From NCBI RefSeq assembly GCF_033170385.1, contig NZ_CP126170.1, positions 1,512,001 to 1,576,000 on the forward strand: a stretch of DNA of 64,000 nucleotides, in the 5' to 3' direction. The notes beneath the pieces were generated by a model that was not told where the DNA came from, ran no database searches, and saw only the letters and a list, made by a program, of their open reading frames with translations. Shown one piece after another: positions 44,393 to 54,814 of the stretch (position 1 is the first letter of the stretch; each line of letters begins with the position of its first letter). This DNA comes from Xanthomonas rydalmerensis (GTDB lineage Bacteria > Pseudomonadota > Gammaproteobacteria > Xanthomonadales > Xanthomonadaceae). The position numbers were made by a program, and so were the translations under genes.

Positions 44393-45415
44393 GTGTCCGC
44401 AAGCAGTTCATCAGTGGCAGCGGCCGTGCCGCGCGCCGAGCCCTTCATTGCTGCCGATGTAGGCGGAACCCATGTCCGGATCGGCCTGGTCGCGCGCGCT
44501 GCCGATGCCAGCCCGGCGCCGTCCGTCGATGTGCTGGATTACCGCAAGTACCGCTGCGCCGACTATCCCGGTCTGGCCGAGATCATCGGCGAGTTTCTGG
44601 ACCAGGTGCAGGGCCCGAAGCCGACCCGCGGGGTGATCGCCAGCGCCGGTTATGCGCTCGAGGATGGCCGCGTCATCACCACCAATCTGCCGTGGACGCT
44701 GTCGCCCCCGGAGATCCGCGAACGCCTGGGTTTGAAGGCGCTGCATCTGGTCAACGATTTCGAAGCGGTGGCGTATGCGGCGGCGTCGATGGACGCCAGC
44801 GAAGTGCTGCATCTGACCGGGCCGCGCAAGGCGCAGCGCGGGCCGGCGTTGGTGATCGGTCCGGGCACCGGTCTTGGCGCCGCAGTGTGGATTCCCACCC
44901 ATGGCGGCGCCGTGGTGCTGCCCACCGAAGCCGGCCATGCCGCGCTGCCGATCGGCAACGATCTGGAACTGGCGCTGGCGCAGCGCCTGTTGCGCGATCG
45001 CCCCTATGTGCCGATGGAGCATTTCCTGTCCGGCCCGGGCCTGCTCAATCTCTATCGCGTGTTGTGCGACCTGCGTGGCGCCACGCCCGCGCATGCCGCA
45101 CCGGGCGACATCACCGCGGCCGCCCTGGCCGGCGGCGATCCACTGGCGCACGAGGCGCTGTCGGCGTTCTGCGGCCTGCTCGGCAGCGTGATCGGCGACA
45201 TGGCGCTGCTGTACGGCGTGCAGGGCGGCATCTACCTGGCCGGCGGTTTCCTGCCGCAGATCGGCGCGTTCCTGTCCGCCAGCAGTTTCGTCGAGCGCTA
45301 CTTGAACAAGGGCGCGATGCGTCCGGCGCTGGAGCAGATCCCCGTGAAGCTGGTCGAACACGGCCAGCTCGGGGTGATCGGCGCGGCGAACTGGTTCCTG
45401 CAGCAGCGTCACTGA
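44393..45415 (+). CDS. glk: Glucokinase
   Basis: The start is taken as GTG 44393, with GGGAG at 44383-44387, because the longer frame would run through the operator at 44308-44321. The 340-residue product shows the Glk family motifs: FIAADVGGTHVRIGL (ATP phosphate loop), LVNDFEAVAYA with catalytic Asp, VIGPGTGLGAA and PTEAGHAALP. It phosphorylates glucose (possibly other hexoses) in the cytosol. It is divergent from the nix TonB receptor and shares a LacI-type operator with it, linking sugar uptake to phosphorylation. It is not a ROK-family kinase, as the ROK zinc-binding Cys motif is absent. Confidence 0.9.
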   Translation: MSASSSSVAAAVPRAEPFIAADVGGTHVRIGLVARAADASPAPSVDVLDYRKYRCADYPGLAEIIGEFLDQVQGPKPTRGVIASAGYALEDGRVITTNLPWTLSPPEIRERLGLKALHLVNDFEAVAYAAASMDASEVLHLTGPRKAQRGPALVIGPGTGLGAAVWIPTHGGAVVLPTEAGHAALPIGNDLELALAQRLLRDRPYVPMEHFLSGPGLLNLYRVLCDLRGATPAHAAPGDITAAALAGGDPLAHEALSAFCGLLGSVIGDMALLYGVQGGIYLAGGFLPQIGAFLSASSFVERYLNKGAMRPALEQIPVKLVEHGQLGVIGAANWFLQQRH

Positions 45416-45692
45416 GCCTGGCGCGGCGATGGCCGCGCCGATGGATGCGCGCCCTGCGGTTGAGCGCGTCGCGCAGACACTTATATATGTCCTCCACGCC
45501 AGCAGCGCCTGTTGCCGCTGCGATCGCGCCTGCGGGGTGACGTGCAGGCCGAGTAGGGAGCCACGTCCGTTCCTGTGCAGGTCACGGGTCGGGCGCTGTC
45601 GAATTCCCTGGGATTCCTCTCGCTTCCAGCGGCGCGAGCGCCCGCGGTGCCACCGGCGTGGCGTCGCTGGTTACGTCATCGCGTATGCGAAC

Positions 45693-46424
45693 TCACAGGT
45701 CGCCGTGGTGCGCCTGCAGCGCCGCGATCGCGGCCAGGCCGGCGGTCTCGGTGCGCAGGATGCGCGGGCCCAGGCGCAGGCCGACGAAACCTGCCGTCTC
45801 CAGCGTGGTGCGGTCGCGCGGCGACCAGCCGCCTTCCGGGCCGATCGCGATCGTCGCCGCGTCGCCGCCGATGTCCAGCGAGCGCAGCCGGTGTTCGCCC
45901 TGCGGATCCAGGATCAGCCGGCACGGGCTGTCCGCCGCGGCGCGCGCGGCGTCGGCCAGCGCCAGCGGCGGGCTCAACTGCGGCACGCGCGCGCGGCCGG
46001 ACTGTTCGCAGGCCGAGATCACCACGCTGCGCCAGTGCGCCACGCGCTTGTCCACCCGCGCCGCATCCAGCTTCACTTCGGTGCGCTCGGCCCACACCGG
46101 CACGATCGCGGCGACGCCGAGCTCGGTGGCCTTCTGCAGGATCAGGTCCATCTTCTCGCCGCGCGCCACGCCCTGCAGCAGGGTGATCGCCAGCGGCGAC
46201 TCGTTGTCGGCCGGCCGCGCTGCGCCGATGCGCACGCTGGCGTTGCGCTTGCCGGCCTGCAGCAGTTCGGCGTCGTAATCGCAGCCGTCGCCGTTGAACA
46301 GCACGCAGGGATCGCCTTCGCGCAGCCGCAGCACGCGCAGCAGGTGATTGGCGACGTCCTCCGGCAGGCTCAGTTCGGCGCCGGCGTGCAGCGGCAGGTC
46401 CACGTGGCAGCGGGTCAGGCGCAT
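45693..46424 (-). CDS. rsmE: 16S rRNA (uracil-1498-N3)-methyltransferase
   Basis: The 243-residue protein has an N-terminal PUA-like domain (NHLLRVLRLREGDPCVLFNGDG) and a SPOUT methyltransferase domain with QKATELGVAAIVPVWAERTEV and the knot motifs IAIGPEGGWS and LRLGPRILRTETA. It methylates U1498 of 16S rRNA with S-adenosylmethionine. It starts at ATG 46424, overlapping the end of bioA by 10 bases, so the two are one unit. Length is normal. Confidence 0.95.
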   Translation of the reverse strand: MRLTRCHVDLPLHAGAELSLPEDVANHLLRVLRLREGDPCVLFNGDGCDYDAELLQAGKRNASVRIGAARPADNESPLAITLLQGVARGEKMDLILQKATELGVAAIVPVWAERTEVKLDAARVDKRVAHWRSVVISACEQSGRARVPQLSPPLALADAARAAADSPCRLILDPQGEHRLRSLDIGGDAATIAIGPEGGWSPRDRTTLETAGFVGLRLGPRILRTETAGLAAIAALQAHHGDL

Positions 46425-47806
46425 GCCACCGCCTCGTCGATCGCCGCCAGGGTGGTTTCGGCCAGCAGCGCCAGTTGCGCGGCGTCCACGCAGTACGGCG
46501 GCATCCAGTACAGCACGTCGCCGAGCGGACGCAGCACCACCCCGCGCTCCAGCGCGGCGCGGTAGGCGTGCAGGCCGACGCGCGCGGACGCAGGGAAAGG
46601 TGTGCGCTTGTCGCCGTTGCGGGTGAGTTCGAACGCCACCACCATGCCGGCCTGGCGCACGTCGGCCACGTGCGCATGCTCGGCGAACGGGGCCGACAGC
46701 GCGCGCATGGTTTCGGCGGTGCTGCGGTTGCGCGCGATCACGTCGTCCTCCTGCAGGATCCGCAGCGACGCCAGCGCCGCCGCGCAGGCCAGCGGATTGC
46801 CGGTGTAGCTGTGCGAATGCAGGAAGGCGCGCTCGCGGCTGTCGTCGAGGAAGGCGTCGTACAGATGCTGGGTGGCCAGCACCGCCGACAGCGGCAGGAA
46901 GCCGCCGGTGAGGCCCTTGGACAGGCACAGCAGGTCCGGCATCACCCCGGCCTGCTCGCAGGCGAACAGGGTGCCGGTGCGGCCGAAACCGGTGGCGATC
47001 TCGTCGGCGATCAGGAAGGCGCCGTTGGCGTCGCACAGTTCGCGCGCCCGGCGCAGATAGGCCGGATCGTGCATGCGCATGCCGCCGGCGCACTGCAGGC
47101 GCGGTTCCAGGATCACCGCGCAGATCTCGCCGGGATGGCGGTCGAACAGGTCGGCCAGCGCATCGGCGGCGGCTTCGGCGCGTTCGCGCGCGCTCTGCCC
47201 GGGCGCGGCCTGGTAGGCGTCGGGCGAGGGCGCGAACAGCGCCTCGGCCAGCAGCGGCGCGTACACCCGCCGGTACAGCGGGATGTCGCCGACCGACAGC
47301 GCACCGATGGTCTCGCCGTGGTAGCCGTTCTCCAGCGCGACGAAGCGGGTGCGCCCCGGCTCGCCGCGGTTCTGGAAATAGTGGAAGGCCATCTTCAGCG
47401 CCACTTCCACGCCGGCCGAGCCGTTGTCGGCATAGAACACCTTGGCCAATGGCGCGCGCCCCTCCTGGCGCGGCGCCAGCGCCAGCAGCTGTTCGGCCAG
47501 CAGCACCGCCGGTTCGTGGCTGAAGCCGGCCAGCATCACCTGCTCCAGTTGCGTGGCCTGGGCGGCGATGGCGGCGGCGATGCGCGGCTCGCCGTGGCCG
47601 AACAGGTTGGTCCACCAGCTGCTCACCGCATCCAGGTAGCGGCGGCCGCCGTGGTCGATCAGCCAGGCGCCTTCGCCACGTGCGATCGGCACCAGGGGCA
47701 GGGTATCGGGGTGCTCGCGCATCTGCGTGCACGGGTGCCAAAGCACGGCCAGATCACGCGTGCGCCACGCGTCGGCCATCTGTGCTGCGGTCAGGTCTGA
47801 TAGCAT
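46415..47806 (-). CDS. bioA: Adenosylmethionine-8-amino-7-oxononanoate transaminase
   Basis: The 463-residue protein carries the class-III aminotransferase pattern: HPCTQM and SSWWTNLFGH near the N terminus (BioA-specific), FYADNGSAGVEVALKMA, LIADEIATGFGRTG and LSKGLTGGFLPL with the PLP Lys near 296. It converts KAPA to DAPA in biotin synthesis, with S-adenosylmethionine as amino donor. The gene is divergent from nudE and overlaps rsmE downstream. Length is typical. Confidence 0.96.
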   Translation of the reverse strand: MLSDLTAAQMADAWRTRDLAVLWHPCTQMREHPDTLPLVPIARGEGAWLIDHGGRRYLDAVSSWWTNLFGHGEPRIAAAIAAQATQLEQVMLAGFSHEPAVLLAEQLLALAPRQEGRAPLAKVFYADNGSAGVEVALKMAFHYFQNRGEPGRTRFVALENGYHGETIGALSVGDIPLYRRVYAPLLAEALFAPSPDAYQAAPGQSARERAEAAADALADLFDRHPGEICAVILEPRLQCAGGMRMHDPAYLRRARELCDANGAFLIADEIATGFGRTGTLFACEQAGVMPDLLCLSKGLTGGFLPLSAVLATQHLYDAFLDDSRERAFLHSHSYTGNPLACAAALASLRILQEDDVIARNRSTAETMRALSAPFAEHAHVADVRQAGMVVAFELTRNGDKRTPFPASARVGLHAYRAALERGVVLRPLGDVLYWMPPYCVDAAQLALLAETTLAAIDEAVACA

Positions 47807-47880
47807 TTCGCGCTCATGAACAGGTTCTTCGCTCAGCGCATTCTATCGATCGACGCCGCCCGGCGCCGCAGGGTGCCGGC

Positions 47881-48435
47881 GTGACCCGGCCGTTGCCGGT
47901 CATCCACGCCGTGCGCGCGCGCAGCGAAACCGCTGCCGAGCGCCAGGTCGAGGAGCTGGACCTGGAATTCAGCAACGGCGAACGCCGCGTGTTCCACCGG
48001 CTCAAGGCGCCGGGCCACGGCGCGGTGGTGGTGGTGCCGATGCTGGATGCGCAGACCGTGCTGCTGGTGCGCGAATACGCCGCCGGCGTGCACCGCTACG
48101 AGCTGGGCCTGGTCAAGGGCCGCATCGATGCCGGCGAGACCCCGCTGCAGGCGGCCGACCGCGAGCTCAAGGAAGAGGCCGGCTACGGCGCGCGGCAACT
48201 GCGCGTGCTGCGCGCGATGACCCTGGCGCCGACCTACATGAGCCACCAGTCGTGGCTGGTGCTCGCGCAAGATCTCTATCCCGAACGACTAGCCGGCGAC
48301 GAGCCGGAGGAATTGGAAGTGGTGCCCTGGAAATTGGCTGAACTGGATCAACTGATGTTGCGTGAAGATTTTTCCGAGGGGCGTTCGCTGGCGGCGCTGT
48401 TCATTGCCCGCGAGTGGCTGGGTCGCGCCGAATGA
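47881..48435 (+). CDS. nudE: ADP-compounds Nudix hydrolase
   Basis: The GTG start at 47881 gives 184 residues. The Nudix box is perfect: GRIDAGETPLQAADRELKEE then AGY (G-x5-E-x7-REL-x-EE-x-G), about residues 79-101. The N-terminal part (LDLEFSNGERRVFHRL) and length match NudE, which hydrolyses ADP-ribose, NADH and similar compounds. The stop overlaps the cysQ start by ATGA, an arrangement common in gammaproteobacteria, where NudE and CysQ act on nucleotide by-products. Confidence 0.9.
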   Translation: MTRPLPVIHAVRARSETAAERQVEELDLEFSNGERRVFHRLKAPGHGAVVVVPMLDAQTVLLVREYAAGVHRYELGLVKGRIDAGETPLQAADRELKEEAGYGARQLRVLRAMTLAPTYMSHQSWLVLAQDLYPERLAGDEPEELEVVPWKLAELDQLMLREDFSEGRSLAALFIAREWLGRAE

Positions 48436-49232
48436 TCCGTCTGACCAGTGATTTGCGCGAAACCGTGATCGCCATCGCCATCGATGCCGCCGCGGCGATC
48501 ATGTCCGTCTACGCCACCGGCTTCGAGGTGGAGCACAAGGCCGATGCCAGTCCGTTGACCCAGGCCGACCTGGCCGCGCACCAGATCATCGTCGAAGGCC
48601 TGGAACGGCTCACCCCGGACCTGCCGGTGCTGTCCGAGGAATCGGCGCAGATTCCGTGGGAGGTGCGTGAGCACTGGACCACCTATTGGCTGGTCGATCC
48701 GCTCGACGGCACCCGCGAGTTCGTCAAGCGCAATGGCGAGTTCAGCGTCAACATCGCCCTGATCCACCAGGGTGCGCCGGTGTTCGGCGTGGTCCAGGCA
48801 CCGGTGGACGGCCGCGTCTGGCATGCGGTGCGTGGCGAGCAGGCGTACCGTCGCGAAGGCTTTCGCGATACCGCGTTGAACACCCGCCGGCCGGCCACCG
48901 CGCCGCTGCGCGTGGCGGCGAGCCGTTCGCACCGCGACGCGCGCACCGACGCGCTGCTGCAGCGCATGGGCGAGATCGAACTCGTCGCGCAGGGTTCCTC
49001 GCTGAAGTTCTGCCGGATCGCCGACGGCGACCTGGACGTGTACCCGCGCTTCGGCCCGACCTCGGAGTGGGACACCGCCGCCGGGCAGTGCGTGCTGCAG
49101 GCCGCCGGCGGTGCGCTGCTGGCCGCCGCGACCGGCAAGCCGTTCCGCTACAACCGCCGCGAATCGCTGCTCAACGGCGACTTCGTGGCGCTGGGCGATC
49201 CGGCGCTGCCCTGGCGCGACTGGCTGGGCTGA
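48432..49232 (+). CDS. cysQ: 3'(2'),5'-bisphosphate nucleotidase
   Basis: The 266-residue protein has the inositol monophosphatase-family metal sites: PLTQADLAAHQ, LSEES, WLVDPLDGTREFVKRNGEF and the C-terminal SEWDTAAGQCVLQAAGG. CysQ dephosphorylates PAP, formed during sulfate assimilation, to AMP in the cytosol. It is translationally coupled to nudE. Confidence 0.94.
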   Translation: MIRLTSDLRETVIAIAIDAAAAIMSVYATGFEVEHKADASPLTQADLAAHQIIVEGLERLTPDLPVLSEESAQIPWEVREHWTTYWLVDPLDGTREFVKRNGEFSVNIALIHQGAPVFGVVQAPVDGRVWHAVRGEQAYRREGFRDTALNTRRPATAPLRVAASRSHRDARTDALLQRMGEIELVAQGSSLKFCRIADGDLDVYPRFGPTSEWDTAAGQCVLQAAGGALLAAATGKPFRYNRRESLLNGDFVALGDPALPWRDWLG

Positions 49233-49319
49233 GCCGCGCCGCGAGCGCGCGCTGCATGGCGCGCGCTCTGCCACACTAGGCGGCAGGCGGCAGCGGTGCC
49301 GTCGCATCGGAACCTGCCC

Positions 49320-50138
49320 GTGACTCCAGCCCGCTACGACCTTCCCGCCCTGCTCGACATCATGGCGCGCCTGCGCGATCCCGCGCGGGGCTGCCCCTGG
49401 GATCTGGAGCAGGATTTCGCCAGCATCGCCGCGTACACGATCGAAGAGGCCTACGAAGTGGCCGACGCGATCGACCGCCAGGATCTGGCCGGGCTGAAGG
49501 ACGAACTCGGCGATCTGCTGCTGCAGGTGGTGTTCCATGCGCAGATGGCGCGCGAGCAGGGGGCGTTCGGCTTCGACGATGTGGTCGCGGCGATCTGCGA
49601 CAAGATGGTGCGCCGCCACCCGCACGTGTTCGGCGACAGCCAGGTCGCCGATGCCCAGCAGCAGACGCTGAAGTGGGAAGAGATCAAGCGCGCCGAGCGC
49701 GCCGCCGCCGGCGAGCGAGACGGCTCGGCGCTGGCCGGCATCGCGCGCGGGCTGCCGGAATGGCAGCGTGCGCTGAAGCTGCAGTCGCGCGCGGCGCGGG
49801 TCGGCTTCGACTGGCCCGGCCCGGCGCCGGTGCTGGACAAGGTGCAGGAAGAACTCGAGGAAGTGCGCGCGGAACTGGCACAGGGCGCCGCGGCCGATCC
49901 GGCACGGCTGCAGGACGAGATCGGCGACCTGCTGTTCGTCTGCGCCAACCTGGCGCGGCACGCCGAGGTCGATGTCGGCGCCGCGCTGCGCCACGCCAAC
50001 CTCAAGTTCGAGCGCCGCTTCCGCGCGATGGAGCGGCTGGCGCAGCAGGACGGTGGTGCGCTGGACGGCCTGGCCCTGATGGAGCAGGAGGCGTACTGGC
50101 AGCGCGCCAAGGACGAAGAGCGCGCCGCAGCCGGATGA
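49320..50138 (+). CDS. mazG: Nucleoside triphosphate pyrophosphohydrolase
   Basis: The GTG at 49320 gives 272 residues beginning [15 protein letters not shown]; a GTG at 49296 is an alternative. Two MazG domains are visible, each with an EExxE-type metal motif: [11 protein letters not shown] with [16 protein letters not shown], and [11 protein letters not shown] with [23 protein letters not shown] near the start is typical. It hydrolyses NTPs to NMPs and limits non-canonical nucleotides. Its stop overlaps the ynfA start (ATGA). Confidence 0.95.
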   Translation: MTPARYDLPALLDIMARLRDPARGCPWDLEQDFASIAAYTIEEAYEVADAIDRQDLAGLKDELGDLLLQVVFHAQMAREQGAFGFDDVVAAICDKMVRRHPHVFGDSQVADAQQQTLKWEEIKRAERAAAGERDGSALAGIARGLPEWQRALKLQSRAARVGFDWPGPAPVLDKVQEELEEVRAELAQGAAADPARLQDEIGDLLFVCANLARHAEVDVGAALRHANLKFERRFRAMERLAQQDGGALDGLALMEQEAYWQRAKDEERAAAG

Positions 50139-50458
50139 AGACGCTGCTGCTGTTCGTGCTGACCGCCGTCGCGGAAATCGTCGGCTGCTACCTGCCTTAT
50201 CTCTGGCTGCGCGAACAGCGCAGCGCCTGGCTGCTGTTGCCGGCCGCAGGCAGCCTGGCGGCCTTCGTCTGGCTGCTGACCCTGCATCCGGCCGCCAGCG
50301 GCCGCGTCTACGCGGCCTACGGCGGCGTCTATGTCGCCGTCGCCTTGCTGTGGTTGTGGACGGTGCAGGGGATGCGCCCCACGCGCTGGGACCTGCTCGG
50401 CGCCGGGCTGTGCCTGCTCGGCATGGCGGTGATCATGTTCGCGCCACGCCAGGGCTGA
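50135..50458 (+). CDS. ynfA: YnfA/UPF0060 small membrane protein
   Basis: The 107-residue protein has four hydrophobic segments and the family signature [20 protein letters not shown], then [17 protein letters not shown] and [17 protein letters not shown]. The family is related to small multidrug resistance exporters, and some members export dyes or drugs; the natural role is unclear. Coupled to mazG by ATGA. Confidence 0.93.
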   Translation: MKTLLLFVLTAVAEIVGCYLPYLWLREQRSAWLLLPAAGSLAAFVWLLTLHPAASGRVYAAYGGVYVAVALLWLWTVQGMRPTRWDLLGAGLCLLGMAVIMFAPRQG

Positions 50459-50958
50459 GGTCTGCGCGGCAGGCTGTCTTGCGACAACGAGAGGCCGGCC
50501 AGCGCGTAGGAGCGGCTTCAGCCGCGACGGGCGTTCCCGGTAAAGCCCTTCGCGGCTGAAGCCGCTCCTACAGGACACATTTCGTTGCGATTGGCGGTGC
50601 TCTGCAGCGGCGCAACGTGCCATCGGCGAGTCGTGTAGCGGCTGAACCCGTTCCTGCGAAACTCACCGCACGTCCCGCTGCGTTGGCGCTGCGCAGCGCG
50701 TGAATGGAGATGACCCGACGCCTTGCCCGCAACGCGATGACGTGTCCCGCTTCCGAGGCGTTGTGCCCTGCAGCAGTTCTTTGCAGGTGGGCGGTTTCCA
50801 TGCGGTCACCGAATCGTAGACATGCCTGGTGCGGCGCTGCGGTCTCTTGCGTGAGCACATCCGGCGACCGCACCTGCGCGTCGCATCCGTGCGCTGCGAG
50901 CGACACCCGCGCTCCCGGCGTATGCTGGACGCCTGCGTTGCCTCGGGAGGGCCATCGC
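50459..50958. other. Gene-free region with repeats
   Basis: The 500 bases hold an inverted repeat pair (50506-50571) and a further degenerate copy near 50633-50656. The frames in the rest have no recognisable motif. Confidence 0.5.
50506..50571. repeat. Inverted pair of GTAGGAGCGG repeats
   Basis: Perfect 22-bp arms (50506-50527, 50550-50571) flank a 22-base spacer that again contains CCGGTAAAGCCC, as in the copy at 18319-18386. The arm-spacer-arm composite is therefore the mobile or amplified unit. Confidence 0.88.
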
Positions 50959-51261
50959 ATGCGCCGCTTCGCCAGCTTCCGTGAGTTCTATCCGTTCTAT
51001 CTGAGCGAGCACCGGCATCGGGTGTCGCGACGGCTGCATTTCGTCGGCAGCCTCGGCGTGCTGGCGAGCCTGCTGCTGGCACTGTGCACCGGCCAGCCGC
51101 GCTGGCTGTGGGCGGCGCCGGTCTGCGGCTACGGCTGCGCCTGGATCGGCCATTTCGTGTTCGAGAAGAACCGGCCAGCCACCTTCAAGCACCCGCTGTA
51201 CTCGCTCGCCGGCGACTGGGTGATGTTCAAGGACATGCTGCTGGGCCGCATCCGCTGGTGA
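50959..51261 (+). CDS. Mpo1-like (DUF962) membrane protein
   Basis: The 100-residue protein starts at ATG 50959 after CGGGAGG. Features are FREFYPFYLSEHRHRVSRRLHFVG, two hydrophobic segments, and WIGHFVFEKNRPATFKHPLYSLAGDW, which is the DUF962/Mpo1-like core with conserved His residues. Yeast Mpo1 is an iron-dependent dioxygenase of 2-hydroxy fatty acid degradation; bacterial roles are not established. Confidence 0.88.
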   Translation: MRRFASFREFYPFYLSEHRHRVSRRLHFVGSLGVLASLLLALCTGQPRWLWAAPVCGYGCAWIGHFVFEKNRPATFKHPLYSLAGDWVMFKDMLLGRIRW

Positions 51262-51329
51262 CCGGCACGTGCGCCTGCGCTGGCTATACTGCCGATTCGA
51301 TTCCTTATTCTGGTTAATGGAGCAACCTG

Positions 51330-52292
51330 ATGCCGTCTACCTTCTTCCTCACGCTGGTGATCCTGTTCTTCGGCGTGGTGGTGCTGTTCAAGACCGTGCG
51401 CATGGTGCCGCAGGGCTTCCAGTGGACGGTGGAGCGCTTCGGCCGCTACACCCACACGCTCTCGCCCGGCCTGCACTTCCTGATCCCGTGGATGTATGGC
51501 GTGGGCCGCAAGGTCAACATGATGGAACAGGTGCTGGACGTGCCCAGCCAGGACGTCATCACCAAGGACAACGCGGTGGTGCGGGTGGACGGCGTGGTGT
51601 TCTTCCAGGTGCTGGATGCCGCCAAGGCGGCGTATGAAGTGTCCAACCTGGAGATCGCCACCATCGCGCTGGTGCAGACCAACATCCGTACCGTGATCGG
51701 CTCGATGGACCTGGACGAGTCGCTGAGCCAGCGCGAGACCATCAACGCGCAGCTGTTGAACGTGGTCGACCATGCCACCAATCCGTGGGGCATCAAGGTC
51801 ACCCGCATCGAGATCCGCGATATCCAGCCGCCGCGCGACCTGATCGACTCGATGGCCCGGCAGATGAAGGCCGAGCGCGAGAAGCGCGCGCAGATCCTCG
51901 AAGCGGAGGGCTCGCGGCAGTCGGAGATCCTGCGCGCCGACGGCGAGAAGCAGGCGGCGGTGCTGGAGGCCGAAGGCCGCAAGGAAGCCGCGTTCCGCGA
52001 CGCCGAGGCGCGCGAGCGCCTGGCCGAAGCCGAAGCGCGGGCGACGGCGATGGTGTCCAAGGCGATCGCCGAGGGCGACGTGCAGGCGATCAACTACTTC
52101 ATCGCGCAGAAGTACGTGGAGGCGTTCAAGGAACTGGCCACCGCGCCGAACCAGAAGTTCGTGCTGATGCCGATGGAGTCCAGCGGCATCATCGGTTCGA
52201 TCGCCGGCATCGCCGAACTGGCACGCGAGGCGCTGAACAAGCAGACCACCCCGCCGGCGGTGCCGCGCGTGCCGCCGCGCAACGGAGTCTGA
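51330..52292 (+). CDS. SPFH/band 7 protein (paraslipin/QmcA type)
   Basis: The 320-residue protein has one N-terminal membrane segment (TFFLTLVILFFGVVVLF), the band 7 domain (MVPQGFQWTVERFGRYTHTLSPGLHFLIP ... DVPSQDVITKDNAVVRVDG), and a long coiled coil rich in AEREKRAQILEAEG-type repeats. It is a membrane-scaffold protein of microdomains. An extended -10 (TGGCTATACT at 51281-51290) and GGAG site precede it. The NfeD-like gene follows after 3 bases, the usual SPFH-NfeD pair. Confidence 0.93.
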   Translation: MPSTFFLTLVILFFGVVVLFKTVRMVPQGFQWTVERFGRYTHTLSPGLHFLIPWMYGVGRKVNMMEQVLDVPSQDVITKDNAVVRVDGVVFFQVLDAAKAAYEVSNLEIATIALVQTNIRTVIGSMDLDESLSQRETINAQLLNVVDHATNPWGIKVTRIEIRDIQPPRDLIDSMARQMKAEREKRAQILEAEGSRQSEILRADGEKQAAVLEAEGRKEAAFRDAEARERLAEAEARATAMVSKAIAEGDVQAINYFIAQKYVEAFKELATAPNQKFVLMPMESSGIIGSIAGIAELAREALNKQTTPPAVPRVPPRNGV

Positions 52293-52295
52293 GCC

Positions 52296-52727
52296 ATGCG
52301 CATTGAGGTGGTGGCCTGGGGTGCCCTGACCTTGCTGCTGTTCGCGGCCGAATCGCTGGCGCCGGGCGCCTTCATGCTGTGGATGGGCTTCGCCGCCGCA
52401 GCGGTGTTTCTTGCGGTACTGGTGTTCCCGGACATCTCCCTGCTGCTGCAGGTCGGCGCGTTCGTGGTGCTGAGCTTCGTCTCGATCCAGGTGTATCGCA
52501 CCTGGTTCCGCAACCGCGGCCGGGCCAGTGACCAGCCGCTGCTCAACCGCCGCGCCGAGCAATTGATCGGCCGCGTGGTGATCCTGGATCAGCCGATCCA
52601 CGGTGGCCGCGGCCGCGCCAAGGTCGACGATGCGTTCTGGGTGGTCGGCGGCCCCGACCTGCCCGCGGGCAGCGCGGTGCGTATCGTCGGCGTGGACGGC
52701 ATGACGCTGCTCGTCCAGGCTGCTTGA
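52296..52727 (+). CDS. NfeD-like membrane protein
   Basis: The 143-residue protein has two or three membrane helices (LTLLLFAAESLAPGAFMLWMGF, LLLQVGAFVVLSFVSI) and a C-terminal OB-fold segment (LIGRVVILDQPIHGGRGRAKVDD...SAVRIVGVDGMTLLVQ). This is the short NfeD type that partners SPFH proteins in membrane quality control. It lies 3 bases after the SPFH gene. Confidence 0.92.
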   Translation: MRIEVVAWGALTLLLFAAESLAPGAFMLWMGFAAAAVFLAVLVFPDISLLLQVGAFVVLSFVSIQVYRTWFRNRGRASDQPLLNRRAEQLIGRVVILDQPIHGGRGRAKVDDAFWVVGGPDLPAGSAVRIVGVDGMTLLVQAA

Positions 52728-52732
52728 AAGCC

Positions 52733-53108
52733 GGGATTGGGGAGTCGGGATTGGGGATTCGCAGGAGCGGCTTCAGCCGCGACCCGAGATCGATGGCAGG
52801 TCGCGGCTGAACCTGTTCCTGCGTAGTGCGTTATCGGGCGCCAGTCCTTCGGATCGGGACGGCCGCCCCTACGAATCCCCAATCCCGAATCCCCAATCCC
52901 AGCCTTCGCTGAAGCCGCTCCTGCGGCGCTGCGCGATCGAGCGCCAGTCCTTCGGGTCCAGGAAGGCCGCTCTTGCGAATCCCAAATCCCGACTCCCCAA
53001 TCCCAGCCTTCGCTGAAGCCGCTCCTACGGCACTGCGTGATCGAGCGCCAGTCCTTCGGATCCAGGACAGCCGCTCTTACGAATCCCCAATCCCGACTCC
53101 CCACTCCC
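52733..53108. repeat. Repeat region with a 104-bp tandem unit
   Basis: The CGCCAGTCCTTCGG motif recurs near 52839, 52942 and 53047, and AGCCTTCGCTGAAGCCGCTCCT begins at 52901 and 53005, so the period is about 104 bases over 2.6 copies. Each unit carries an AATCCCCAATCCC stretch and a half-palindrome of the dispersed repeat family. A degenerate inverted pair (52761-52822) precedes it. Confidence 0.85.
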
Positions 53109-53155
53109 GGCTCCACGCCAGCGATAATGGGGGACTTTTCTCACGGACCCGCGCC

Positions 53156-54262
<1,107 letters not shown>

Positions 54263-54362
54263 GTCCGGGCCGCGACCGCGGCGCGCGCGCCATCGTTCCC
54301 GCGCGCGCGGTTCGCTACACTAGCCTCCCATCCTCGATACCGTCTTCTTCCGGAGCAGCCCC

Positions 54363-54758
54363 ATGAGCGAGATCCCTGGCGACCTCAAATTCCTCAAGTC
54401 CCACGAGTGGGCCCGCGTCGAAGGTAACGGTCGCGTGACCATCGGCATCTCCGACCATGCCCAGGGCCTGCTCGGCGATCTGGTCTATGTCGAACTGCCG
54501 AACGTCGGCGATCACGTCGAAGCCGGCAACGGCGTGGCCGTGGTCGAGTCGGTCAAGGCCGCCTCGGACGTGTACAGCCCGCTGAGCGGCAAGGTGGTCG
54601 AGGTCAACACCGCGCTGAGCGACAAGCCGGAAACGATCAACGAAGACGCCTACGGCGAAGGCTGGATCCTGGTGCTGGAAGCGGACGATGCCGAGCAGTT
54701 GAACGAACTGCTGTCGCCGGACGAGTACGCCGAACTGCTCGAGGAAGACGGCCACTGA
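54363..54758 (+). CDS. gcvH: Glycine cleavage system H protein
   Basis: The 131-residue lipoyl-carrier protein shows [35 protein letters not shown] and [14 protein letters not shown], with the lipoylated Lys at 65. It shuttles the aminomethyl group between P, T and L proteins. CGGAGC precedes the ATG and TACACTAG (~54313) may be a local -10, so it can be expressed apart from gcvT. A strong terminator follows. Confidence 0.97.
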   Translation: MSEIPGDLKFLKSHEWARVEGNGRVTIGISDHAQGLLGDLVYVELPNVGDHVEAGNGVAVVESVKAASDVYSPLSGKVVEVNTALSDKPETINEDAYGEGWILVLEADDAEQLNELLSPDEYAELLEEDGH

Positions 54759-54782
54759 GCCGACTGCCCGTCGCGACACCCG

Positions 54783-54814
54783 AACCGGCCGCCCAGTGCG
54801 GCCGGTTTCTTTTT
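54783..54814 (+). terminator. Terminator after gcvH
   Basis: The stem AACCGGCCGC (54783-54792) pairs with GCGGCCGGTT (54798-54807) around CCAGT, followed by TCTTTTT. Confidence 0.93.

Noticed and set aside
52728..53155. Glycine riboswitch before gcvT
   Set aside because: The interval is filled by tandem repeats; no tandem aptamer pattern was recognised.
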